DNA of 5,959 bases from an uncultured Collinsella sp. (GTDB taxonomy: Bacteria; Actinomycetota; Coriobacteriia; Coriobacteriales; Coriobacteriaceae). The stretch is from contig URVD01000114.1 of assembly GCA_900551195.1 (NCBI GenBank), forward strand, positions 1-5,959. Reading direction: 5' to 3'. Made by a program: the position numbers and the translations under genes. Shown here in pieces: positions 1 to 5,940 of this stretch. A model generated the notes under the pieces. It was not told the origin of the DNA and ran no database searches. It worked only from the letters and a program-made list of their open reading frames with translations. Positions within the stretch are counted from its first letter, which is position 1. Each line of letters begins with the position of its first letter.

Positions 1-33
1 GGCATGACCAGAAGGTCTATGCCTTGCCTTTTT
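1..33 (+). terminator. Intrinsic terminator of the gene upstream of the window
   Basis: GGCAT-GACC (1-9) pairs with GGTC-(T)-ATGCC (14-23) around an AGAA loop. This gives a nine-pair stem with one bulged T at 18. A T-rich tract follows (24-33, ending in five T). Stem plus T tract on the + strand is the classic Rho-independent terminator layout. It would end a + strand gene left of the window and insulate the ABC operon that follows. The stem could extend further left than the window shows. Confidence 0.75.
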
Positions 34-200
34 CATGCCAACTTGTTCGCTCTGGGTGGCGCTCGCTGGCATTGCCAAAACATCGACGCTCCCAATGACT
101 ACCGTGTGTCTATTAATTTTTCGAGCTTGTGCTGCGCTGCTGGTCGCTGGCGTATATCCTGTTAAGTCGTCAGCATACGATTCAACAGGGAAGGCAGATT
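34..200 (+). promoter_or_regulatory. Leader/promoter region of the ABC importer operon
   Basis: This is a non-coding gap between the upstream terminator and the first gene of the operon, so the operon promoter must lie here. It is less GC-rich than the genes. Possible -10 elements are TATTAA (111-116) and TATATC (153-158), but neither has a convincing -35 at 16-18 bases; TTGTGC (127-132) lies 20 bases before the second. A short inverted repeat, ATGCCA (35-40) / TGGCAT (67-72), is present. I do not recognise a riboswitch, T-box or a clear operator. The promoter's location here follows from context; the exact boxes are guesses. Confidence 0.35.
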
Positions 201-1127
201 ATGCATTCTCCCCATCAACGCGACGCGCATCCACAGCCGGTATGCAGCCGTCGCATCTTTTTGGGTAGCGCTCTCGCTGCGAGCGCTTCTGTCGTCGCCG
301 GCGCACTTGCCGGCTGCCAGCGTCCCTCCACGCTGGAAGTAGTTCAGTCCACGACGGGCGGCGGTCGCGACGACCTGTCCGATTCTGTGATCGGCAAGGA
401 TAAGATCCGCATTGGCATGGAGGCGGCCTACGCCCCGTACAACTGGCAGGTTTCCGAGGCCAGCGAGTTCACGATCCCCATCGATAACGTGCAGGGAGCC
501 TACGCCGATGGCTACGACGTGCAGATCGCCAAGATCGTCTGCAAGGCTCTCGGCGGCGAGCCCGTTGCCGTCAAGCAGAGCTTCTCGGGCCTTATCGACT
601 CGCTCAACAACGGCCAGATTGACCTCATCATCGCCGGCATGAGCGCCACGCCCGAGCGCGAGGAGTCCGTCGGCTTTTCCGACCCGTACTTCATTGGCTA
701 CTTTGGCCTATTCGTAAAAGAGGGCTCGCCCTACCAAAACGCGACCAAGCTCAGCGACTTTAGCGGCGCCACGGTGCTCGGCCAAAAGGACACGATGCTC
801 GACACCGTCATTGACGAGATCCCGGGCGTCGTCCACAAAAATCCGGTCGATTCGGTACCCACGGTGTTCTCGAACCTGCTGCAGGGCACTTGTGACGCTG
901 TGACCTACAACACCGAAAACGAGAAGGGCTATATGGCCCAAAACCCAGGCATCGTGCCCATTCGCTTTGCGGAGGGCGAGGGCTTTAAGCAGGAGGTCAC
1001 GGCAAATGTCGGTTGCCGCAAGGGCTCGGACAAACTGCTTAAGCTCATCGACAAGACACTCAAGGGCATTAGCCAAGAGGAGCGCGACCAAATGTGGGAC
1101 GCGTGCCTCGACCGTCAGCCGGCATAG
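201..1127 (+). CDS. Amino-acid ABC transporter substrate-binding lipoprotein (SBP family 3)
   Basis: This is a 308-residue extracytoplasmic binding protein that should capture an amino acid or close relative and hand it to the permease encoded next. The start at 201 is preferred over an in-frame ATG at 129 because GGGAAGG (188-194) sits six bases before it and the signal peptide then has normal length. The N-terminus carries a twin-arginine motif SRRIFLG (16-22), a hydrophobic stretch (23-37) and a lipobox LAGC with the lipid cysteine at C39. This suggests Tat export and membrane anchoring. The mature part has the family-3 pattern: IRIGMEAAYAPYNW (69-82), GYDVQIAK (104-111), DLIIAGMSATPER (141-153) and GFSDPYF (158-164). 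R153 is at the usual carboxylate-binding position. Where many relatives have the amino-group-binding Asp (DAVxxD), this protein reads DAVTYN (232-237). The permease gene starts nine bases after the stop. The substrate cannot be named from sequence alone. Confidence 0.9.
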   Translation: MHSPHQRDAHPQPVCSRRIFLGSALAASASVVAGALAGCQRPSTLEVVQSTTGGGRDDLSDSVIGKDKIRIGMEAAYAPYNWQVSEASEFTIPIDNVQGAYADGYDVQIAKIVCKALGGEPVAVKQSFSGLIDSLNNGQIDLIIAGMSATPEREESVGFSDPYFIGYFGLFVKEGSPYQNATKLSDFSGATVLGQKDTMLDTVIDEIPGVVHKNPVDSVPTVFSNLLQGTCDAVTYNTENEKGYMAQNPGIVPIRFAEGEGFKQEVTANVGCRKGSDKLLKLIDKTLKGISQEERDQMWDACLDRQPA

Positions 1128-1136
1128 GGAGGCAGC

Positions 1137-2285
1137 ATGAAAGACATCAATCGTCTGGCCTCCTTTATCAAGGCCGACCACCGTTATGTGTACCTGGGCA
1201 CGAGCGTTATCGCGGCGCTCGGCTTGGCATTTAGCCAGCGCAACCCCACGCCGCTGAGCTTTTTGGCGCCCACCGGCATCTTCCAAGATTGCCTTTGGGC
1301 GATTCTTTGGGCCTGGATCGTCGTGTCGGCGGCAGCGCTCGTCACCAAGGTTATGCACTGGAGCGACTATCGCGAAAAGTCACCGTTTGCATCCGAGCGT
1401 TTCCGTCGCGGCGCGCGCCTGGGCAGCTATGTCGTGGTCGTCATCGCGGCGATCTTCTTTGTCGACCGCTGCGTCATGTCGTTTATCGACCTGGTGCAGG
1501 TGAGTATTGTCTCGGACTCCAACCCCAGCGACTTTTTGTCGAGCCTGGTCTACATGACCTACAAGAGCGGCGACTTCTTTATCCGCGGTATCGAGATCAC
1601 CATCGCGCTTGCCACCTTCGGCACGGTCATCGCCTTCTTCTTGGCGCTGCTCTTTGTGTTCTTGCGCACCCAGACCTTCGATCGCGTCGACAACGACCTG
1701 GTGCGCTTCTTTAAGAGCATTGGCCGAGGCTTTGCGACCGTCTATTCCACCGTCGTGCGCGGCACGCCCATGATGGTCCAGGGCCTGCTCATCTATTACG
1801 CGGGCTTTACCGTTCTGCGCGGCATGGGCTTCGAGACCGCCCAGGCCAACCAGATCTGGAGTACCTTCACCGCCGGCCTCGTCACCATCTCGCTCAACTC
1901 CACCGCCTACATGATGGAGGTCCTGCGCGGCGGCATCGAGTCCATCGACCCCGGTCAGGCCGAGGCGGCGCGCTCGCTGGGTCTGTCGCAGTGGCAGGCT
2001 ATGCGCAAGGTCGTGTTCCCCCAGGGTATTAAAAACGCGATCCCCGCGCTCACCAACGAGCTCATCATCAACATCAAGGACTCGTCGGTGCTTTCGGTTA
2101 TCGGCGTGTTCGACCTTATGTACGCTACTACCACGGTCGCCGGCGTGTACTACCGCCAGATGGAGGTCTACTGCGTGGCGCTCGTGGTCTACCTGATCCT
2201 GACGCTCGTGGCGAGCCGCCTGCTCGAGGCCTTTGGCAAAAAGCTCGGCGTCGAGGCTCCTGCCACGCTGCCCAGCTCTAACTAG
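1137..2285 (+). CDS. Amino-acid ABC transporter permease with N-terminal membrane extension
   Basis: This is a 382-residue inner-membrane subunit of the importer, forming the substrate channel and docking the ATPase. GGGAGG (1127-1132), overlapping the stop of the binding-protein gene, serves as ribosome site and indicates translational coupling. Residues from about 150 on match the HisM/GlnP-type permease domain: hydrophobic segments near 151-177, 209-231, 245-265, 315-335 and 343-365. The ATPase-contacting EAA loop is at 276-296 ([20 protein letters not shown]). Family members are usually about 220-240 residues. Here about 150 residues precede the domain, with three further hydrophobic segments (about 17-32, 48-72, 95-118) and a charged loop (73-94). 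Only one permease gene is present, so the channel is probably a homodimer. The start is fixed by the ribosome site and short gap. The role of the extension is unknown. Confidence 0.92.
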   Translation: MKDINRLASFIKADHRYVYLGTSVIAALGLAFSQRNPTPLSFLAPTGIFQDCLWAILWAWIVVSAAALVTKVMHWSDYREKSPFASERFRRGARLGSYVVVVIAAIFFVDRCVMSFIDLVQVSIVSDSNPSDFLSSLVYMTYKSGDFFIRGIEITIALATFGTVIAFFLALLFVFLRTQTFDRVDNDLVRFFKSIGRGFATVYSTVVRGTPMMVQGLLIYYAGFTVLRGMGFETAQANQIWSTFTAGLVTISLNSTAYMMEVLRGGIESIDPGQAEAARSLGLSQWQAMRKVVFPQGIKNAIPALTNELIINIKDSSVLSVIGVFDLMYATTTVAGVYYRQMEVYCVALVVYLILTLVASRLLEAFGKKLGVEAPATLPSSN

Positions 2286-2307
2286 GCTTAAGACGAGGAG
2301 AATCATC

Positions 2308-3093
2308 ATGGCAGATACCGCCATTACCGGCGTTGCGGCCGCCGCACAGACCAATGAGCCGCTCATCCGCGTCGAGGGCCTGCGCAAGAGCTTTGGTTCG
2401 CTCGAGGTGCTCAAGGGCATCGACCTGTCCGTCAATCCCGGTGAGGTTGTCACCATCATCGGCGCCTCGGGCTCGGGCAAATCGACCTTCCTGCGCTGCC
2501 TCAACCTGCTCGAGACCCCGGACGCGGGCCACATCTGGTTCCACGGCCAGGACCTCACGGCCGAGCGCTGCAACATCAACAAATTGCGCGAGGACATCGG
2601 CATGGTGTTCCAGGGCTTTAACCTGTTCAACAACATGGATGTGCTCGACAACTGCACGCTCGCGCCCGTCACGCTCAAAAAGATGAGCAAGGCCGAGGCC
2701 GAGAAGGTCGCGATGGAGCATCTGACGAGCGTGGGACTCGAAAAGTTCGCGCACGCCGCCGTTGGTCGCCTGTCCGGTGGTCAAAAACAGCGCGTGGCCA
2801 TCGCTCGTGCCCTATGTATGAATCCGCAGATCATGCTGTTCGACGAGCCGACCTCCGCGCTCGACCCCGAGATCGTGGGCGAGGTGCTCGAGGTCATGCG
2901 CAAGCTCGCCGCCGACGGCATGACCATGGTCGTCGTCACGCACGAGATGGCCTTTGCCCGCACGGTGTCCGACCGCGTGGTCTTTATGGACAAGGGCGTG
3001 GTGCTCGAGGATGCCGCGCCGGCCGAGCTCTTCGGCAACCCCAAACACCAGCGCACTCGTGAGTTCCTCTCTCGCTATCTCGAGGACAAATAA
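2308..3093 (+). CDS. Amino-acid ABC transporter ATP-binding protein
   Basis: This is a 261-residue cytoplasmic ATPase that drives import through the adjacent permease. All ABC motifs are intact: Walker [10 protein letters not shown] (52-60), Q-loop Q102 (VFQGFNLF), signature LSGGQ (155-159), Walker B IMLFDE (175-180), D-loop SALD (183-186) and switch histidine H212 (VVTHEM). The sequence [11 protein letters not shown] and the overall length are typical of the polar amino-acid importer subfamily (GlnQ/HisP/ArtP type). The ATG at 2308 is chosen because GAGGAG (2295-2300) lies seven bases ahead; an earlier in-frame ATG at 2233 falls inside the permease gene. It begins 22 bases after the permease stop, completing a binding protein-permease-ATPase operon. 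No truncation or missing catalytic residue is seen. Assigning glutamine, arginine or another substrate would be guesswork. Confidence 0.95.
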   Translation: MADTAITGVAAAAQTNEPLIRVEGLRKSFGSLEVLKGIDLSVNPGEVVTIIGASGSGKSTFLRCLNLLETPDAGHIWFHGQDLTAERCNINKLREDIGMVFQGFNLFNNMDVLDNCTLAPVTLKKMSKAEAEKVAMEHLTSVGLEKFAHAAVGRLSGGQKQRVAIARALCMNPQIMLFDEPTSALDPEIVGEVLEVMRKLAADGMTMVVVTHEMAFARTVSDRVVFMDKGVVLEDAAPAELFGNPKHQRTREFLSRYLEDK

Positions 3094-3116
3094 CCGACCG
3101 CAAACGCTTACGTTGC

Positions 3117-3141
3117 AGGGCCGCTCCCGTGGGGCGGCCCT
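3117..3141 (+). terminator. GC-rich hairpin after the ABC operon (weak or U-less terminator)
   Basis: AGGGCCGC (3117-3124) pairs perfectly with GCGGCCCT (3134-3141) around a nine-base loop. It lies 23 bases after the ATPase stop. A smaller imperfect hairpin (GCAAACG/CGTTGC, 3100-3116) abuts it. The following bases, CGTCATCAC, contain no T run, so it is not a textbook intrinsic terminator. It could be a U-less terminator, a partial attenuator or a 3'-end stabiliser. The next gene's ribosome site is only 14 bases further on, and I see no separate promoter in between, so some read-through into the M20 gene is likely. Confidence 0.5.
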
Positions 3142-3165
3142 CGTCATCACAATCGAAAGGATGTC

Positions 3166-4581
3166 ATGGCCGAGGTTTGGCGCTTCTTTGCGCATGAGGA
3201 CGATTTTGCCGATATAGACGAGGTCGGCGCGTGCGAGCGCTTGGGCCGCGTGCTGTCGTTTCCGACCATCTCGAGCATGGATGCCGAGGCGGTGGACTGG
3301 CAGCCCTTCGACGACCTGCGCGCCTATATGCAGCAGGCCTGGCCGCGCGTGTTCGCGGCGGGCGAGGTCGAGCTTGTCGACCATTCGCTGTTGGTGACGC
3401 TTGACGGTTCCGACCCCGCCCTCAAACCCGTCATGCTCATGGGCCACATGGACGTGGTCCCCGTGGTGCCGGGCACCGAGGCCGACTGGACGCATGCTCC
3501 CTTTAGCGGACAGGTGGACGACACCTACATTTGGGGTCGCGGCGCTATCGACATGAAAGACCAGGTCGCAGGTATTCTCGAGGCGGTTGAGTATGCGTTG
3601 GCGCACGGCTGGGAGCACGAGCGAACCCTGCTGCTGGCTTTTGGCCAGGACGAGGAAACCACGCAGTACGGCGCGGGGGCGATCGGTCGCGTGCTCGAGG
3701 AGCGCGGTATTGAACTTGAATACCTGATCGACGAGGGTGACTACCGTATTGTTTCGGCTGCCGAGTACGGCGCGGGCGAGGGCTGGCTTATGCATGCCGA
3801 CCTTGCCGAGAAGGGCTACGCCGATATTGTGCTCAAGACGAAGAGTGAGGGCGGGCATTCGTCCAACCCCTACGGCGGCACATCGCTCGAGGTACTGAGC
3901 CGCGCTATCGCCGCAATCTGCGATATCGAGTGGCCGACGCGTGTGACCGATCTGCTTGCCGCACAGCTTGTCGAGCTGGGGCTCTACTCGGCCGACGAGA
4001 TTGCCTCCAACAAGGACACCATCGTGTGCGAGTGCCTCGCCAGCAAAAAACTCTACCCGCTCGTGACCACTACCTGCGCGCCCACGCAGATCGAGGGCGG
4101 CAGCGCTGGCGCTAACGTGATGCCACAGGATATGTGGGCCAACATTAACTTCCGCATGCTCGAGGGCACGAGCGTGGCCGACGTTGTGGCGCGCTGCCGT
4201 GAGGCGGTTGCCGGGGCGGACCTTGCCGGTCGTGTCGAAGTGGAGCTGGGCCCCGGCAGCTCCGAGCCCTCGCCGTCCCCGCGCATCGGTGGTCCCGGCC
4301 TCGAGGCGGTTCGCTCCATCGCCGCCCGCTATTTCCGCGATCCAAAGGGGACGGAGGAAAACGGATCATCCGAGCCGTTGGCGATTGTCCCCTCGACCGT
4401 GATCGGCGCGACCGACGCTGCCAACTACCAGCACATTTGCTCCGAATGCATTCGTTTTTCGGCGTTTGTGGTCGACGATGACGAGTGCGACCGCGGCGTC
4501 CACGGCACCAACGAGCGCATCACCCGCCGCGCCTACCTCCAGGGTGTTCGCTTCCTCATCGCCCTGCTTCAAACGCTCTAG
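3166..4581 (+). CDS. M20-family metallo-hydrolase (carboxypeptidase S / PM20D1-like)
   Basis: This is a 471-residue, probably two-zinc amidohydrolase with no signal peptide, hence cytosolic. It likely cleaves a peptide or N-acyl bond to release an amino acid. The expected M20 residues are present: H94 and D96 in GHMDVVP, bridging D129 in GRGAIDMKD, the DEE triplet 162-164 (catalytic base E163, metal ligand E164), D189 in IDEGD and H446 in VHGTNERI. The lid/dimerisation domain lies between, with GGHSSNPYGG (229-238) and GGSAGANVMP (311-320). The DDTYIWGRGAIDMKD and FGQDEE stretches resemble yeast carboxypeptidase S and PM20D1 more than DapE or ArgE. The start at 3166 follows GAAAGG (3155-3160) by five bases. 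An apparent insertion at about residues 394-404 (KGTEENGSSEP) uses atypical codons and carries a palindromic-repeat unit (separate entry). Substrate is undetermined: a dipeptide, an N-acyl amino acid or another amide is possible. Confidence 0.88.
   Translation: MAEVWRFFAHEDDFADIDEVGACERLGRVLSFPTISSMDAEAVDWQPFDDLRAYMQQAWPRVFAAGEVELVDHSLLVTLDGSDPALKPVMLMGHMDVVPVVPGTEADWTHAPFSGQVDDTYIWGRGAIDMKDQVAGILEAVEYALAHGWEHERTLLLAFGQDEETTQYGAGAIGRVLEERGIELEYLIDEGDYRIVSAAEYGAGEGWLMHADLAEKGYADIVLKTKSEGGHSSNPYGGTSLEVLSRAIAAICDIEWPTRVTDLLAAQLVELGLYSADEIASNKDTIVCECLASKKLYPLVTTTCAPTQIEGGSAGANVMPQDMWANINFRMLEGTSVADVVARCREAVAGADLAGRVEVELGPGSSEPSPSPRIGGPGLEAVRSIAARYFRDPKGTEENGSSEPLAIVPSTVIGATDAANYQHICSECIRFSAFVVDDDECDRGVHGTNERITRRAYLQGVRFLIALLQTL
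4343..4392 (+). repeat. Repeat unit embedded in frame in the M20 gene
   Basis: GGGGACG (4347-4353), five bases, then AAACG (4359-4363) reproduces exactly the spacing of the intergenic palindrome at 4609-4664. Downstream, AGCCGTT (4373-4379), seven bases, then GTCCCC (4387-4392) matches the other half of that palindrome, again with identical spacing. Short inverted repeats are present: GATCC (4339-4343) / GGATC (4363-4367), and CGGAT (4362-4366) / ATCCG (4368-4372). The reading frame stays open and encodes KGTEENGSSEP. Codons CCA, GGG, GGA and TCA here contrast with the CCG/CCC, GGC and TCC/TCG preferred around it. The left half looks like inserted repeat DNA. The right half overlaps residues LAIVPS that look family-conserved, so its match may be partly chance. 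Confidence 0.5.
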
Positions 4582-4587
4582 AATGTG

Positions 4588-4608
4588 ACAAAGCGACGCT
4601 TCCTTTGT
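4588..4608. repeat. Small hairpin after the M20 gene
   Basis: ACAAAG (4588-4593) pairs with CTTTGT (4603-4608) around a nine-base loop, six bases after the M20 stop codon. An alternative inner pairing AAGCG/CGCTT competes with it. It directly abuts the large palindrome and may be an outer part of the same repeat element or a weak 3'-end structure. There is no T tract, so termination here is uncertain. Confidence 0.35.
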
Positions 4609-4664
4609 TAGCCGTTGGGGACGTTCTTAAACGACTAGCCGTTAAGGAACGTCCCCAACGGCTA
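4609..4664. repeat. 56-base near-perfect palindrome (REP/MITE-like element)
   Basis: The arm TAGCCGTTGGGGACGTTC (4609-4626) is exactly complementary to 4647-4664. Pairing continues inward through 4627-4634 / 4639-4646 with one G-U pair and two mismatches, leaving a four-base CTAG loop (4635-4638). The result is a stem of about 26 positions. Each half contains GGGGACG-N5-(A/T)AACG, so the element is two inverted copies of one unit. A nested TAGCCGTT...AACGGCTA repeat lies in the right half. No T tract follows, so it is not a standard terminator, although RNA from it would fold strongly on either strand. The composition and form recall REP/BIME or MITE palindromes mobilised by RAYT/IS200-type transposases; that link is inference, and no transposase lies in the window. 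Confidence 0.75.
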
Positions 4665-4688
4665 CGTCCACTCATTCCGTGCGGGTTA

Positions 4689-4724
4689 TATGCAGGTTTG
4701 CCTGCGCACGCTATCATGTATGGG
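4689..4724 (+). promoter_or_regulatory. Possible prfA promoter
   Basis: The region between the palindrome and prfA is AT-richer than its surroundings and should hold the prfA promoter. The best -10 candidate is TATCAT (4712-4717, five of six to consensus), but its expected -35 position (TATGCA, 4689-4694) is poor. TTGCCT (4698-4703) with TATGGG (4719-4724) at 15 bases is an alternative. A small hairpin GCAGG/CCTGC (4692-4705) overlaps. Either choice gives a 5' leader of about 140-150 bases. Box assignments are weak. Confidence 0.3.
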
Positions 4725-4764
4725 TTAGACCGCAACTATATACCTCATACGCGAAGGGATGCGC

Positions 4765-4791
4765 ATGTATCTGAAGATCGACATGTTCTAG
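4765..4791 (+). CDS. Possible 8-codon leader ORF upstream of prfA
   Basis: ATG at 4765 is preceded at six bases by GAAGGG (4753-4758), a good ribosome site, and encodes MYLKIDMF before TAG at 4789. It lies within the likely prfA leader. A GC-rich hairpin GGCGC/GCGCC (4811-4823) follows 19 bases after its stop. The layout could be a short leader peptide or simply a chance ORF. The peptide has no run of one amino acid that would suggest classical attenuation. I do not recognise it, and it is too short to judge by composition. Confidence 0.2.
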   Translation: MYLKIDMF

Positions 4792-4872
4792 CCGGGCTTA
4801 CCCCCGCAGTGGCGCCGTGCGCCCCATCAGCTCTGCCGATTTTCACCTTCACGCATATAAAGGAGTCCCGCC

Positions 4873-5940
4873 ATGCGCGACAAGCTCGAAAAGATTATCA
4901 AGGCCTACGAGGAGCTCGAGAAGAAGCTTTCCGACCCGGCCGTCGCCTCCGATATCAAGGAGTTCACGCGTCTCAACAAGGAGTACGCGCACCAGTCCGA
5001 CCTCATTGCCGCCTCGCGCGAGTACATCGGCGCGCTCGATGACATCGAGGCTGCCAAGGAAATGCTCCACGATACTACCGATGCCGATGAGAAGGAGATG
5101 CTCCAGATGGACATCTCCGAAAACGAGGCCAAGCTTCCCCAGCTCGAGGAAGACATTAAGTACATGCTCATCCCGAGCGACCCCAACGACGACAAGAACA
5201 CCATCGTCGAGATTCGCTCCGCCGCCGGTGGCGACGAGGCGGCTATCTTTGCCGGCGATCTGTACAAGATGTATCAGCGCTTCTGCGAGTCGCGTGGCTG
5301 GAAGACCACCGTGCTCGATTCCAGCCCCAGCGAGGCCGGCGGCTTTAAGTCCATCGAGTTCAAGGTCGAGGGCGACCGCGTCTACTCCGTCATGAAGTTC
5401 GAGTCCGGCGTACACCGTGTCCAGCGCGTTCCCAAGACCGAGTCCCAGGGCCGTATCCAGACCTCCACGGCAACCGTCGCCGTGCTTCCCGAGGCCGAGG
5501 AGATCGACGTCCAGATCAACCAGTCTGACCTGCGCATCGACACTTACTGCGCTTCGGGCCCTGGCGGTCAGTGCGTTAACACCACCTACTCCGCCGTGCG
5601 CATCACCCACCTGCCCACCAACACCGTGGTGCAGTCGCAGGAGCAGCGCTCCCAGATTCAGAACCGCGAGGTCTGCATGCAGATGCTGCGCGCCCGCCTG
5701 TACGAGATGGAGCTCGAGAAGCAGCAGGCAGAGCTCGGTGCCGAGCGCCAGAGCCAGATCGGCCACGGCAACCGTTCCGAGAAGATCCGTACCTACAACC
5801 AGCCCCAGGACCGCGTGACCGATCACCGCATCGGTTTCAACTCCACCTACAATGGCGTCCTCCTGGGCGACCAGCTCGGCACCGTCATCGAGGCGCTCGC
5901 CGCCGCCGAGCGTGCCGAGAAGCTGGCACAGGCTGTTTAA
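4873..5940 (+). CDS. prfA: Peptide chain release factor 1 (RF1)
   Basis: This is a 355-residue cytosolic factor that recognises UAA and UAG in the ribosomal A site and triggers hydrolysis of peptidyl-tRNA. The helical N-terminal domain spans about 1-100. The stop-codon reading motif is PKT (187-189) in RVPKTESQGRIQTS; a PxT motif there identifies RF1, since RF2 carries SPF. The catalytic GGQ loop is SGPGGQ (228-233), whose glutamine is normally methylated by PrmC. The C-terminal IRTYNQPQDRVTDHRIG (305-321) is also typical. Length is normal for the family. The start follows AAAGGAG (4859-4865) by seven bases. Residues after GGQ read CVNTTYSAVRI; relatives usually have H or S for the Cys and D or E for the Tyr, a mild deviation. 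The gene ends 19 bases before the window edge. prmC often follows prfA, but the last bases hold no visible start. Confidence 0.97.
   Translation: MRDKLEKIIKAYEELEKKLSDPAVASDIKEFTRLNKEYAHQSDLIAASREYIGALDDIEAAKEMLHDTTDADEKEMLQMDISENEAKLPQLEEDIKYMLIPSDPNDDKNTIVEIRSAAGGDEAAIFAGDLYKMYQRFCESRGWKTTVLDSSPSEAGGFKSIEFKVEGDRVYSVMKFESGVHRVQRVPKTESQGRIQTSTATVAVLPEAEEIDVQINQSDLRIDTYCASGPGGQCVNTTYSAVRITHLPTNTVVQSQEQRSQIQNREVCMQMLRARLYEMELEKQQAELGAERQSQIGHGNRSEKIRTYNQPQDRVTDHRIGFNSTYNGVLLGDQLGTVIEALAAAERAEKLAQAV

Noticed and set aside
129..200. Upstream ATG extending the binding protein by 24 residues
   Set aside because: It has no good ribosome site and would place the Tat/lipoprotein signal abnormally far from the N-terminus. 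The start at 201 fits better.
35..268. 77-codon frame in the ABC leader
   Set aside because: It begins beside the terminator T tract without a ribosome site and overlaps the signal-peptide region of the binding protein in another frame.
2233..2307. Upstream ATG extending the ATPase by 25 residues
   Set aside because: It lies inside the permease gene. GAGGAG at 2295-2300 clearly serves the ATG at 2308.
1380..2690. 436-codon open frame on the minus strand across the permease and ATPase genes
   Set aside because: It spans two well-supported genes and their junction. It is low-complexity, rich in Arg, Asp and His, and matches no family.
2812..3858. 348-codon open frame on the minus strand
   Set aside because: It overlaps the ATPase 3' end and the M20 catalytic domain. 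Its composition is typical of a GC-rich antisense frame.
4609..4664. The large palindrome as an ordinary intrinsic terminator
   Set aside because: There is no T run on either side in the right position, and the internal duplicated unit recurs elsewhere in the window.
4485..5042. 185-codon + strand frame crossing the intergenic region
   Set aside because: It runs through the M20 end, the palindrome and the prfA start in the wrong frame. It has no ribosome site and no recognisable domain.
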